Positions 45,472 through 57,390 of a stretch of DNA of 64,000 bases are shown here, in pieces. A model generated the notes under the pieces. That model searched no databases and was not told the origin of the DNA. It saw only the letters and a program-made list of their open reading frames with translations. This DNA comes from Cryptomeria japonica (taxonomy: Eukaryota > Streptophyta > Pinopsida > Cupressales > Cupressaceae). The position numbers were made by a program, and so were the translations under genes. How positions within the stretch are numbered: the stretch's first letter is position 1; the number at the start of each line of letters is the position of its first letter. Location of the stretch: contig NC_081407.1 of NCBI RefSeq assembly GCF_030272615.1, positions 137,210,897 through 137,274,896 of the forward strand, written 5' to 3'.

Positions 45472-48400
45472 ATGGCATCTTCATCTTTTGTACCCAAGTT
45501 TATTGCAAACCCTACTGTGGTAGAAAACATTAAGCGCCCTAGACTCGTATTTAAAATCATCCTTGAAATTGCCAAGCAAGATGATTCTATCGAAGCTTTT
45601 TCAAAAATTCCGAAAGGAGTTGCTTTTGTCGAAGACCCAAGAATTTATATTCACTGCAACATAGAAAATTTAGGGAGTGATGACTTAAAGAACATGTACA
45701 ATGATGTTATTATTGATGAACAAGGTTTGGTTAAACTAGAGCATAAGATAGTAGAAGACTTAGGATTTGTTGAAATTTTGAACATACCTAAATTTCCGAA
45801 GGAGGTAGTTTGTATTGTACTGAGCGGAGTTCATGGAGAGTTTATGTGGCTAGACTCTATTTTTAAAATCTCAAAGGAAGCAATCAAGGCAGTTACTAGT
45901 TTACCCTCAACTGGTAGTAGGCCCGACAAAACAAAGAAGATACCTAACAAGGGTGTTATGGACCTAACCGGAGCCACATCCAACAACAGATCTCTTAGGG
46001 TTAATGACATTACTGATGCAAATGTGAGATATGTGAGATATGTGAGCATGATACCTGGCTATAGAGTAACTCATGCAAACAGATTAAATTCGGTTTCTAG
46101 CTTATGTATTCATAGTGCATATGAGATGGTTAAGAATGATGCTAGGATTGATATCTGTGAATGGCTTAAGGATGAACTGATAGATAACCTGAAAAAGATT
46201 AAGGGTGACAAGAAGGGGACATTCCATTTTGGCAACCTACTTCTGCGTTTGGTGCTTTACTTCACCAAAGAGATACCCGACATTGGTTATAAGGACTTTG
46301 GATATGACATCCCGGTAGGCAAACAAATCATGGAACCTATTACCAGTATGGGCTCTAACAGTGATAACATTATAGAAGACTACTTCAAAAACTTCCAAAC
46401 TAAGATGAAGGCTAGAGAAAGGTTACCACAGAGCATTGTAGATAAATATGACAAGCAAATATGTTTTGTAATCAAATGCGATGAAATATGGATGGAAGTT
46501 GTTACTCCTGGAACTATTTGGATAACAAAAATGGGATATGAAGTTGATCTAAATATTCTTGAAGCATATGCTAAAACACTTCTTGATGCACCTAAGGAAC
46601 CATCTAAATAAATTTTTGGTAGTGTTGAGACCATTGAGAGTGTTGTTTTGATGCAGAAGTAGAGAAAAAGAAGAGAAAAATTCATCTGAGATGCATCCAA
46701 GATGGCTAAGGAGGTTAAGGAAAATGTAATGAACTTAAGCGGTATTTCAGCCAGTGAACTGGTAGCTCATGTTTCACTGGTTGTCACTTCTTTGGATACA
46801 AACAATGGAAAAGCAACTGAGTTCAAGAGAGTTGAAAGGAAGAAGAGGAAAACCCCAATGGTACCCTTTCCTTCTCCCAAAAGGACTAGAACTTTAAGGA
46901 AGAAGCAATAGGTTGTAAGGGAGTCTAAGAAAAAGCTAACTCCTAAGAAGAAACAAACTAAGACATCAGATACCCTTACACTGGAGGAACTAATAAATGA
47001 AATAACACAAGAAGGTAATCTTAGTAATGTGAGAAAATTGTATCATTCTTACAAAGATTCCGACAAGGAGTCTATAGAGGCTAGTATTATTTTGCATCTT
47101 GAAATCTACAAGAAAGTTTTGATTGAGGTTGTAGATGATCTACCTAATGACTTGTATATAAGATTAGAGGCTAAAATAATGTTAGTTATGGAATTAGATA
47201 AAAAGTTAAAAGTTGAAGCATTATTCGCAATGCACCCTGTAAATTCTAAAGAGGAAATTGATGAACTAATTGCTGAAGCCAACTGGACAATTTTTATGAG
47301 TGGTCACCGACAGGTTAGCCTAATGGCTAGGAAAGTGAAAGAGATAACTGATGAAACTACAGACAAATGGGACATATTTTTTGTTGAAAAAGAAAAGAAA
47401 GAGGAAAGGGAGAGACAGAAAATCGATAAATATTTTTCCAAGGTATATCAAAAGGATAAGGACAAAGGTAAAGGTAAAATTGGTAGTGTACCTGCTATAA
47501 GGGTAACAGATAACATTCCCCCACCAGCACAAGACACCCCACCAATAACTTCAGCAACACCGGTACATACAAGCAATCAACCGGATTAGGCAACTGAAGA
47601 AGTAACACATGATGACACTAACCCGAATTCTGAAATTCTTTTCACTATGAATGTAGATACATAAGATTTTAACATTGTTGTGGATAAAGAGACTACAGAG
47701 GTTAAGGCAACCGATGCTAAGAACAGTGAGATCTTTGAGTCACCGACACACACTGTTGACTCTCAGAACACTGAGATATCGACAGAGGCTAAGGAAACTA
47801 ACACTGATAAACCAAGACAAACAGAGAAACCAACAGAAAATGTAAATAAAGGGGAAACAATTGTTGGAAATAAGGAAGAAATAGTGAAGGCAATTGGGCA
47901 AGTATTTGTTGAAAGGAAATCTATTGCAGAACCAAGAACATCCACTGGAGAATTCAGACCTACTAACACAACAGATGTTCTTTTGGATTCAATTAAGAGG
48001 ATAACAGATTGCAATACCTTAGCATTTAAGGCTATTGATGACACATTACCTATTTTGAAGATGATTACACCAACCTATAAGATAGATCACATTGATGATT
48101 CTTTAGGTAAATTGGACGCATTGTCCAAATTTATTGCTGAAAATGTTCTAGCCATAGATAAGGTAAAAGAGGAAACTGTAAAGGAAAGAGTAGATAAAGA
48201 GAAAGGTGAATTTTTTGAGAAAACTATCAAAGACTGTACCGAGTACATGGATTCATTACTACTGGTACTTAACTCAATAATTTTGGAATATAAGGAGTTG
48301 TATAGAGAAGCTTGCAAGCCTCACCACCTGACTGAAGATATTGATGAGGAAATTAAGAAGACATAGAAGGAGATAGATGACATAGTAGACAATATGATAG

Positions 48401-48723
48401 GTTCTTTGGAACTTACCTCAGTTTTTGAACAGGAAATGGCAGTTTATGAAGAAAAGTTAGAGAAACTTGAGAAAGAGAAAGCAAGGATAAGGTTAAAGGA
48501 CCGGGAGCTGAAAAGAAAACTTGGTCCAAGATTGGATAGTCTTATTACTCAGCGGGTTGAGCTATCAAAGGAAATAATTCAAGGAGAACGGTCACCAAAG
48601 CAATAGATGCACTATCTAACTGACATGATCCAGCAAACAGAAACCATTCTTTCTGACAGTAACAAATTCATGCAGAGCCTAAATCTAATTTTGGCGGACA
48701 TTTTTCAACTTGTACATAACTAG
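45472..48723 (+). pseudogene. T-family long ORF, unknown function, eight stops but no frameshift
   Basis: One reading frame runs from ATG 45472 (MASSSFVPKF) to TAG 48721-48723, 1083 codons, with internal stops at 46609, 46660, 46687, 46909, 47587, 47662, 48364 and 48604 and no frame change. The N-terminal 380 residues form a well-preserved domain (VHGEFMWLDSIFKISKEAI, MIPGYRVTHANRLNSVSSL, FGNLLLRLVLYFTKEIP) collinear in style with the LARD-K ORF2 N-domain. A basic linker (KRVERKKRKTPMVPFPSPKR), a helical segment (about 47029-47340), an acidic/Thr-rich region and a C-terminal coiled coil (KLEKLEKEKARIRLKDRELK) follow. No enzymatic motif is seen. It replaces pol in this element. An assembly, coat or nucleic-acid-binding role is only a guess. 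Confidence 0.65.
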
Positions 48724-48931
48724 TTATAGGCTATGAGGTAGCATTTTTGTATTCTTTGATTATTTTTTACATCCTTTACCATTGATGTCAAAGGGGGAGT
48801 AGTATGGAGAAAAATAAATGCACAAAGGAGATCACTTGCTCATGGGGAGCACACTTCTTTTGGATTTCATTTTTGGATAACAGTTTTGGATTTTTCTCAT
48901 GAGTGTTGCCATCAATGCCAAAGGGGGAGAT
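48724..48931 (+). other. T-family 3' untranslated region and polypurine tract
   Basis: GATGTCAAAGGGGGAGTAG near 48785-48803 and TGCCAAAGGGGGAGAT at 48916-48931 are two purine tracts; the second abuts the LTR. No coding sequence is seen. Confidence 0.65.
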
Positions 48932-49741
48932 TGTTGGCATTCTACACTCAAATGAGAATGGTTGATGTTGTCATTAATGGCAACCAACCGGTAATAGGTT
49001 GTACATGTTCACTGGCATCACTGACATCATACACCGGCAGGCACCAGCACCGGCATCGGCAGGCACATTCACCAGCATCCAAATTACACCGGCAATGAAG
49101 TATACCGGAACTCAGGCCGACATGAGACAAAGTATTATTTATATGAATTGTATTGTAAATTTAATTAATTATTTGTAAGCAAACATGATGTATTGTAAAG
49201 ACTCATATATGTATGAGATCTAATAGGTCATTATTGTAATAGCATGGAGAGGAAATTATGTAATGGTATTATGTAGAAGATAGCGAAAGGTTTTGGTTAG
49301 GGTATCTGACTGAGCTTAAACCGGTACTGAATCAAGCATTGCAGATGCTAATTTGAGTAGTACATTCTCTTGGATTTAATTATCCATTTTGTAGTCAGTG
49401 AGACTTTTATATTGAGCAGTGAGCTCTAGGTTGTTGGTCTTCCTGCATGTGCAATCTCCTGTTGTAAGTAATATTTATTCATATTGGCTAGTGAATAAAT
49501 ATTGTGGGTCACAAATCCCACCGAGGTTTTTCCCACACTGGGTTTCCTCGCCAAAACATCGTGTTATGGTGTGCATTTATGTTGTCTCTATTATTTCTCT
49601 TTGCTGCACTATTGCTTGTTTACTGGTACATTAATTTAAGTTATAAAGTTGTAAATAAGTTCAAATATTTCATTAATTGGTTAGACACTAATTCATCCCC
49701 CCCCCCTCTCAGTGTCTTTGGAACTGTCATTGCATCTAATA
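48932..49741 (+). repeat. T-family LTR 3 (3' LTR)
   Basis: This 810-bp LTR starts TGTTGGCATTCTACAC and ends GCATCTAATA, with the terminal CA mutated to TA. It contains the uninterrupted site (GTTTACTGGTACATTAA) into which the gypsy-like element inserted in LTR 2. Its right flank is a gypsy protease reading frame. Confidence 0.88.
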
Positions 49742-49951
49742 GATCCATTATCTACAAGGGTTTGTCATATAGCATTACCATTAATAAGGACAACAATCAT
49801 AAAAGGATCATATTAATGTTGAATCTCTTGAGAGGGTAACTCATCTTTTGTGTACACAATTTGAGCTTTAGATATTTTCATGGAGTCAATCAAATAAGCC
49901 ATATTATTAGGTGTCATAGTGGGTAGGACATCTAAAGTCTTTAAAGCATCT
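49742..49951 (-). pseudogene. Minus-strand gypsy protease fragment
   Basis: The minus strand encodes ALKTLDVLPTMTPNNMAYLI and, after two stops, a ...NGNAI...LVDNGS motif, the retropepsin active-site region of a Ty3-gypsy Pol. It is cut exactly after the DNGS codons by T-family LTR 3. The reading continues upstream across the solo LTR into the gag part at 51126. Confidence 0.75.
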
Positions 49952-51125
49952 TGTAACTATTGGCAACAAGGCAGAAAACTGAGAGGGCGGGGTGGATCAG
50001 TTTTCTCAAAATCTCTTCTTAACTCAAAAATAATTTTAGATATAATAATTAACAATGAAAACATAAATCAACATCACATTAATAGCACACATAACACCAA
50101 GATTTTTGATGTGGAAAACCCAGTCAAGGGAAAAACCATGGTGGGAACCTACCCACAATATGATGATACCCTGTTAAAAGTATATGAAATATTACAATGG
50201 GGAATGCACATACATTCAAGTACACTACCTAGAGCTCACTGCTCAAAAACAACAACAACAACAAGGGCTACAACCTTGGGGAAGACACACTGTCTTACAA
50301 AAACATTCGGATTACATCCAGAAGATCATGAACTAAGAGAATAGCATCTCCTCGTGCTTGGTTACAATTCCGGTTAAACACATAACACATATTCTTCTCC
50401 TTCACACTTCCTAAGTCATAGTATGAACCTAATTCAACAACTCGAACGTGAAATATCTCCAAGAATTATGCCTCAAACATCTGCAATATGCTACAATCAT
50501 CATGTCGGCCAAAAACATGAAGAACACCACCAAATCAATTAAAATCATCAATAACGCACACAACAATCGATACAGACCACCAACGCAAATAGAACATGAT
50601 CTAGAAACATCCACAAGAATCATGAATTACCACATAAACAACCGCACCAACACCACTTACTATAATCTTCATCATCATTATATCAAACTTCAAGAACACT
50701 AACTGCAATGAATGTCAAACTGAAAGATTCACTTGCGAGCCTCCAAATAATGAACTATCTTAATTGAGGACACACCAGAACATCCCAAACATTTTGCCAA
50801 ATCTGCAAAACAAGATATTACAACATGGAGCAATACGGAGAAAAATCCAAAACACTGATCAACAGTGAACAACTAAAAAACCAACCGCAGTACCAGATCT
50901 CATAACTAGATCAAATCTTCATGCAAACCACTAAAACTATAACTGAATCAACTAGAGATACTTATCTCAAAACCCTTTAATCCGCAACAAATCATTTGCA
51001 ACACACTAGCCAAACCAACTCACTTAATCTAACTACAACACTGTAACACACAAAGGAATATGTTCACATCAATGACAACACATCACTCAGTCAATCCAAA
51101 CACATATTTGCACATTATCCCAACA
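49952..51125 (-). mobile_element. Solo LTR (copia-like, minus orientation) in the gypsy remnant
   Basis: It starts TGTAACTATTGGCAACAAGG and ends CCCAACA. ATCT immediately flanks both ends (49948-49951 and 51126-51129), consistent with a 4-5 bp target duplication. The block TGTGGAAAACCCAGTCAAGG near 50110 is the same leader block seen in CopA and CopB LTRs. Removing it restores a continuous gypsy reading frame on the minus strand. No interior remains. Confidence 0.72.
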
Positions 51126-52045
51126 ATCTCCAACAGTAACATTTCATGATGTGTGGATGAATTTTGAATCTAATCCCAAAGAGATATCTTGGCGAGAGTA
51201 GCTTTAAGTTGCTCAATAAGATCATACTATTTACCTAGATATTGTGATATATGAGGTGCCAGTGGAAGAATAGGTTGAGAAGTAAGAAGAGAAGAAGGAA
51301 ACACCAAAGGAGGATTAGGTTACCTATTGTTTTGTGTATTATATGTATGAGAAACCAAATTGTCTCTCTCTAGTAATTTGTTTAGCATACTCATATAGAC
51401 TCTTGGTGGGATAACCTCTTTGCACAGGAATAACTAGTTTGTTAGGGGTGCAAAAGGCATCATTAGTATAACCACCTTGAATTACAAAGAGAGGCTTGTT
51501 AAGAGGTTGAGGATTTTGAGACAAACTAGCACCTAGAACCACAAAGAGGGGTTTATTAGGAGGTGTTTGAAAATTATGCTCATTCAAATTTATCTTGTTA
51601 ATAAATATTTTAGATGTTTTCAAATGGTTTGAAGAAGTTTGAGTAGAAATGAAATCATCAAGAACATCATCCTCTTCTTCTAGGATATTCTTATGAGGAA
51701 CATTTTAGGAGAAAGATCACAATTATCCATCAAAACTTCATCCTTAAAAGGGAGAGTTTGGAAAAAAATGTTAATAATAATTTCTTGCACCAAAGTATCC
51801 TCATGGGAAGAAGGATCCTTAAGAGAGGGTAAATCATAACTATGAATGAAAGGATTAACTAATTTGTCATCATATGCATAAAAAGGAACATCATTAACAT
51901 CTTGAAAGAAACTTGAAATTTGAACTAGCAAAAGAAGATAACAACTCCATATGTAATTATGATCTAATGTAACAATGAATATAAATTGAAACACACACAG
52001 TGCATAAAATAAAATGTTCTTTTTAAAAAATAAAAAATAAATCAA
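51126..52045 (-). pseudogene. Minus-strand gypsy gag fragment
   Basis: Between the leader and the protease fragment the minus strand encodes a Gag-like protein. A segment near 51130-51230 reads DLIEQLKATLARISLWDLI, a motif typical of plant gypsy gag-pro junctions. Further upstream (51339-51623) there is an internal repeat: NKPLFVVLGASLSQNPQPLN, then NKPLFVIQGGYTNDAFCTPN. Stops and frame breaks near 51220, 51335 and 51680 show decay. The upstream part near 51780-51900 is acidic (YDLPSLKDPSSHEDTLVQEI). Confidence 0.6.
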
Positions 52046-52095
52046 ACTATGAAATTAATATTTCTAAGAAAAATCAAAAGAAAGCATAGAACATG

Positions 52096-52110
52096 TTGAG
52101 TTCACCAAAA
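52096..52110 (-). other. Candidate gypsy primer binding site
   Basis: The minus strand reads TTTTGGTGAACTCAA directly after a CCTAGCACA end. It is similar in sequence and position to TTTTGGTGAACCCGA after the 5' LTR of the gypsy-like element at 38336. Confidence 0.5.
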
Positions 52111-53372
52111 TGTGCTAGGTAAAAATGTAATCAGGTAGTTTTAGGACCTAATCTTACTTCCATCCAAATATTGGAATATGAAAGTACTTGAAGGAGTGGT
52201 CCTCTTTGACTAGCTCTCATAAAAGAGAGTTAAGGGACACTTTTAGTGTTTCTATTCCTTTGCTACTATGAAAGGGAATGTGCTAAATGTAGGAGAATGC
52301 AAAGCTATGCTAATAGGATGAACGAAAGTAACTATAACAGTAGTGATAACAAACTGAAAGCTATAGAACTAAGACAACAAGTATAGATCTTAGAATAAGG
52401 ATTTGATGTGCACCTGTGATAAAAAACTAAGCTTGATTTGGTAGTTCAGGGCATTCTACACCCTAGTCTAAGAAACTAGATTGAGTTGCAAACTGGAGGA
52501 TCACTTTCTAAGACTATTTGAGAACTTCCTGTGAAATATGGAGCTAACTCGAGAGGACTAGGGTGTGGGGCACCCTGGCCCCTGAAATCTAGGTCCAATT
52601 TATAATTATGGGTCTATTCATGTTCACTAAGATCTCTCAGCAATTGTCTTCTCTTATGGAAACTTGTAAGTATGCCTACAAGCTAAAAAATGGTGTATTT
52701 GTGGCTATATAGAATTTTGCCTTGGTCAAACCCCTTTGTTTTGGTGATTTCCACCTCCTCAAATATCCAATGTTGTAGTAAAAATGTATGTGTTCTCTAG
52801 AATCTCATGTGTTTGTAAGATTCCTATGAGCTAAATGCAAACTAGAGTTCTACCCTATGTGTTGTGAAAAACCCTAAAATGAGTGTAATATAAATATTTT
52901 AAACCACAAATACAATGCAAATCTAAAACAATAATATAAATATGAGAGCTAATATGATGTAGATCTGAAACTCAATAAAGAGATACGAAAACAACATGAA
53001 ATCATACCAAATCTTAAGGAAGAGATGCAAGCCAATCAACAGTCGGTGATTCCCTTGTCATTCTTTAATATTTCTTAAAGCTTTCATAATTGATGAAGAT
53101 GTTGATGAAGACTTGATTGATGGATAATTTTTTTGAATTGAGACTTCACACAAAACTACCCTTTCACTTCACAAGGATATCCTTTCAAATTACTAGGTTA
53201 GGATCTCAAAACGAGGAAAGGAAAAGCTTTATATATGAAACCCTAATTTTAAATTTGATAAAAGGCCGACTTAGAATTAATAAAATTTGACACCAAGTGG
53301 GATTTGAATAATATAAGACCACCAAATTAAGCTCCCAAAATTTGAAAAAAAAAAAGTCCGGGACCAAATAGT
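52111..53372 (-). repeat. Probable 5' LTR of the minus-strand gypsy remnant
   Basis: It begins TGTGCTAGG next to the primer-site candidate. It holds no gene. It includes a GGGTGTGGGGCACCCTGGCC hairpin near 52562-52581, like the GC-rich units of the other gypsy LTR. The outer end is not determined because the short LTR element interrupts it at 53373. The other LTR is not in the window, so this is inference. Confidence 0.4.
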
Positions 53373-53560
53373 TGTTAGAGTTATCATGTTGTGGCTAATA
53401 ATTATTTATTTAATTATTAGTCTATTATACTCTACGCTTAAGCTAAACTTAGGCATCTTATAATTCTTTAGAGTTTTCTCCTTTGGTTTTTCTAGTATCC
53501 TTTTATAAGGATTATCTCTTTGTAATTTAATTATTCAGTCATTAGATAATCAATATGATT
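53373..53560 (+). repeat. 5' LTR of the short element (3'-truncated)
   Basis: It aligns with 55946-56131. The match ends at CAATATGATT, after which a tandem CCCTATCCGTTTT pair follows (53568-53593) instead of the LTR remainder. Confidence 0.85.
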
Positions 53561-54230
53561 GCCAATTCCCTATCCGTTTTCCCTATCCGTTTTTTCAGAA
53601 ATATGGAAGTTAGCAATTAATTTGGTTAGTGTGAGGTTTTCTTTTGTGCTTTGTTGGCGTAGCATTGATTTTTTAAGGCAAAATTATTGTTTATTGGTCG
53701 ACACCTCTCATTGCAAATGACCTTTCATTGCTACCAGTGTTTCATTTCAGTGGTACATGTTAAATTAGCCATGGCTTTTTAATTGGTTGTGGTGGATAGT
53801 TATTTTCTGCATGTGGGTGGTTACTGGAAGCTTGCATGTACTATTATTTTGTTGGGGTCAATAACTTCATTTCCAGCATCTTCTTTGCATGCAACTATCT
53901 TTGGCGACCTCTGTTGGGAGGCATTTTTTTTTTAAAATTTGCATGCGTTATTACATGCAAATCAGTGGTTGTTTTTTGGTTATGGGTCCTCTGCATGGGC
54001 AAATTTTCTCTTGTGGCTTGGTTCACAGTTTCTTGGCAACGTTAATCTCTTCGGCATCTACTGGGCGGATTGCTTGATGGGTGGATTTTTGTTCGACAAC
54101 AATTCTGAAAGAGGAGTGTCGTATTTGTCATAACAACAGAGTTACCAAACATTTCATTCTTTATTTCATGACCTTTGTGTGAGCTTCTCGTTGCTTTGAA
54201 TCTGTGTAATTTCTTCATTGTTCAGCAGCC

Positions 54231-54455
54231 ATGGCCATGACTACTTTCCACGCTTCTTCTCCTCTGGTAAAAGCCAAGTCCGTTAGTAGTGCAACGACCA
54301 TTTCAACATCTCAGTGTGTCAGGGTTTCGAATCTTAGATGTCGTGTTTGGGCTTTCTCCCTCTCTTTAGACCTACGTGGATTTATGTCTCAGGAATTCAT
54401 TGCCTTGGGGATTCTTATTTTTTGTTTCCATAGTTTGGTGTTTTTTTTAACCTGA
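54231..54455 (+). pseudogene. Candidate captured first exon of a plastid-targeted host protein
   Basis: ATG 54231 opens MAMTTFHASSPLVKAKSVSS and continues with Ser/Thr-rich, Arg/Lys-containing sequence to CRVWA, with no acidic residue in the first 45. That is the composition of a chloroplast transit peptide. The upstream bases (AATTTCTTCATTGTTCAGCAGCC) resemble a plant 5' UTR. The frame then runs 74 codons into unrelated sequence. It lies inside an LTR element without retroviral genes, as expected for transduplication. I cannot name the parent gene, and chance resemblance remains possible. Confidence 0.4.
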
Positions 54456-55929
54456 GGCGACTTCTTTCATGTAACCTATGGCATCTCCATTTTTTGGCAT
54501 CATGTGGCTATATAATCCATGTGTTTTTTTTGTCGTATACTAGTGGTCAAATTATTGCGTTGCATGCTATGCGGCTTGCTTGAATCGATGGGTTCTTATT
54601 CGATCGGCTTGGATTCTTTGCATGCTTCTTGGTGGGTTGGCTTTGTTTGGTCAACTGGCAGTTCTTCCACCATGCTCACCTTTACATGCGTTCTCACCTA
54701 TCTTAAAGGCATTCTCTATAACTAGTAGCGGTGGACTCCGAGCTTTTTTTTTTTTTTTTGGCTCGTAGCATGTTGCGACCATTCGTATTGCATGTTGGTG
54801 GCCCTCATAGTCTATGACCTTGGTATTGGCATGATTACTCATTCATTTCATGTGTGGTCCTTATCATGCATCATGATGATCTTTTCAACTACATTGTTTA
54901 TTATTTGCATGTAAGTCCTTTTGGTCATTCTGAGCATTGTAAACATTATTTTGTAAGCATTTTCCTTTTTGCAAACACACTGAGATAAAGTGCCACTATG
55001 ATTTGCATGCTTGGGATCTTGCACGTCTTGTGCCTTATTTTACTTGCACTCCATTATAAAGTGCCATGGAGAGGTTTGATGTTTGATTTTGTTTACCATC
55101 TACCTTTGTCACGTGAGTGTTCCTTCCATGACATTAGCCTCATGATGTGTGTCAAGTGAGTGTTCCTTCCACGACACTAGCCCTTATATGTGTTTGTACT
55201 TTCTGTTGCATTCTCGATGTTCCTGGTTCTACGTCATGTAGTTTTTCTTGGCATTTAGTTTCAGTGTACCTGTCACCTCTCGTTGGTCGGCATTATGGAG
55301 GGGTTTCTCCTATTGGTTGTTGGTTCTAATGCTTCCTTGGTTCATTGGAGTGAGCTATGTATTTAGTATTTGTTCCTATGTACTAGGCAGATGCAGTGGC
55401 TGATTACCTATGCATTTCGGTGAGATGGATCATTTACCATATGGACACTCTTTCATTCCTATTTTTGGAGGCAACCTTCCATCTTCGATTGATCAGCTCT
55501 TCAGACTTTGGTGTTTTTTCCATCTGTATCTTCGAGTTCAATTGTTTGCCTTTGGTTGCCATATGACTCGAGTAGTGTTATTAGAGGGCTCTACCTGGTC
55601 ATCTTCTATTTCAGTGGAGGTTCTTTAGATTGACAATTATTCTTCAACAATGTTTGCAACTTCATTCTTCAAAGGTGCTCTTCATGTTCATCCTTTGTTC
55701 CTTTTTTCTGGGACATTCTCTTGTTTGGAGGCTTCTTCAATCCTTCACTTGTATTTATCTCTTTAGGAGAGGAGTTTTTCCCATGAGGTTTTCTCCTTTT
55801 CTCTAGTTGTTAGATATCTTTTGTACTTGGGTACCTCATCAGGCCTAGTTGTCAGGACCCATTGTTACTTTCATGCATTTTGTTTACATGCAATTTTTAG
55901 TCCTTAGTTGTTTTTAGCTACTCCCTAAG

Positions 55930-55945
55930 TTCATCTTAGGGGGGG
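55930..55945 (+). other. Polypurine tract of the short element
   Basis: ATCTTAGGGGGGG lies immediately before TGTTAGAG of the 3' LTR. Confidence 0.75.
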
Positions 55946-56250
55946 TGTTAGAGTTCTCATGTTGTAGTTAATAATTATTTATTTAATTATTAGTCTATTA
56001 TACTCTACGCTTAAGCTAAACTTAGGCATCTTATAATTATTTAGGGTTTTCTCCTTTATGGTTTCTAGTATCCTTTTATAAGGATTATCTCTTTGTAATT
56101 TAATTATTCAGTCATTAGATAATCAATATGATTTATCTTTCTGTATCAACCATCTTTTGGCCTCCATAGATATTTTCTTCTCTCTTGTTTCGTGGCAAGT
56201 GTTTGATTGCAGGTGATCTTCAGAGTTGTGGGGTTGAGCAATCAACTCCA
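55946..56250 (+). repeat. 3' LTR of the short element (complete)
   Basis: 305 bp, TG...CA termini, followed by the target copy ATAGT. AT-rich, with a TATACTCTACGC segment near 55995-56010. Confidence 0.82.
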
Positions 56251-56255
56251 ATAGT

Positions 56256-57390
56256 AGTATACTACCTAGTACAACCAACTTTTTTTTGATTTTCTAGGGA
56301 TGCAAGATATCATGATTCTAAAGTTAAATCTAGATTGGTAGGTCAATCCAAGACGTGTAGATAGATATGTGATAAAGTGCCTTGAAGATTTAAATTAGGA
56401 CATTATTAGGATAAAATTAAGATAAAATAAAAAAGGGCTCACCTAGGGTTGAGGGCCCAATTTTATGATGTGTGAATTGATGAGAGAGGACTTCAGATTT
56501 AATTAAATGCCCAAAGAAGCCCTATAAATGCAAGATGCAATAGGACATGCTAAGGTGGGTGCTAACTAAAGCATGGAATTGGACAACCTTAATTAAGGGT
56601 CTCCAATTTACGATGCTACAACTCTAAAGAGTAAAAAACTATTGAAAATAAGAAAACACCATCTCCAATAAGGTGTATGATCTAGGTTCTATGACCCTCA
56701 ATGGACATAGCAAGATAGGCAACATCATGCACAAGTCTAGATAGGATCATGTGTGTCTTTTTTCTTGAACATAAGAAATGAAAAGTTCATGGTAGTATTA
56801 TAAACTTTGTATGTTTCATAGGGTGGTGCATTCATGGACTAGGTCACAAGGTTAAAAAATAGGCTAGTTTTTCTTTCTTAATTTCAAACACAAGACAATA
56901 ATGGACAAGGCTAAGTAGCCATTTTCATAATTATGATAATGGTAAAGCATGGCACTAGTTTTGGTATTTAATTTTACTGTTTTAACAATAATGATAATTG
57001 TTTAATTAAAAAGTGCATTCACAAACTTGGAAGATATCAACAGTTGTGCTTTTAGACCGTGTTTAAAATTAACACATGGTAAGTAGAGTCTACACTCTAA
57101 GGTTTGAAATGTATTGTCTAAATCAGACTTCTTGATCAAACTAGCAACTTTGAGTGTAATATTCTACACACAAACTTCTAAAAATACGAAATAATGAATA
57201 TAAATTGAGATCGGAATATTTAAATTGTTTCAAAAAATAATTTATACATATTATTTTTTTTATACTTGTTGTCTAAAAACACATTTTATAATTATAAGCT
57301 TTTAATGTATTACAAAGTGTGCACCCAACATTTCATCTTTAGGTATATGCATAACAAAGAAACCTACTAAAAATAAGCTACAATACCTAG
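56256..57390. other. No gene seen
   Basis: AT-rich sequence without convincing ORFs, LTR ends or RNA genes. The first bases probably continue the gypsy LTR-like sequence interrupted at 53373. Confidence 0.4.

Larger units (their letters stand above)
53373..56250 (+). mobile_element. Short non-autonomous LTR retrotransposon with candidate captured host sequence
   Basis: The 3' LTR (55946-56250, 305 bp) starts TGTTAGAG and ends AACTCCA. The 5' LTR starts TGTTAGAG at 53373 and matches for about 188 bp. The target duplication ATAGT lies at 53368-53372 and 56251-56255. CTTAGGGGGGG directly before the 3' LTR is the polypurine tract. The interior (about 2.4 kb) has no gag or pol. It holds a short exon-like start at 54231 that looks like a plastid transit peptide. 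The 5' LTR has lost its last roughly 115 bp and no primer binding site is seen, so this copy carries an internal deletion. Confidence 0.8.
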
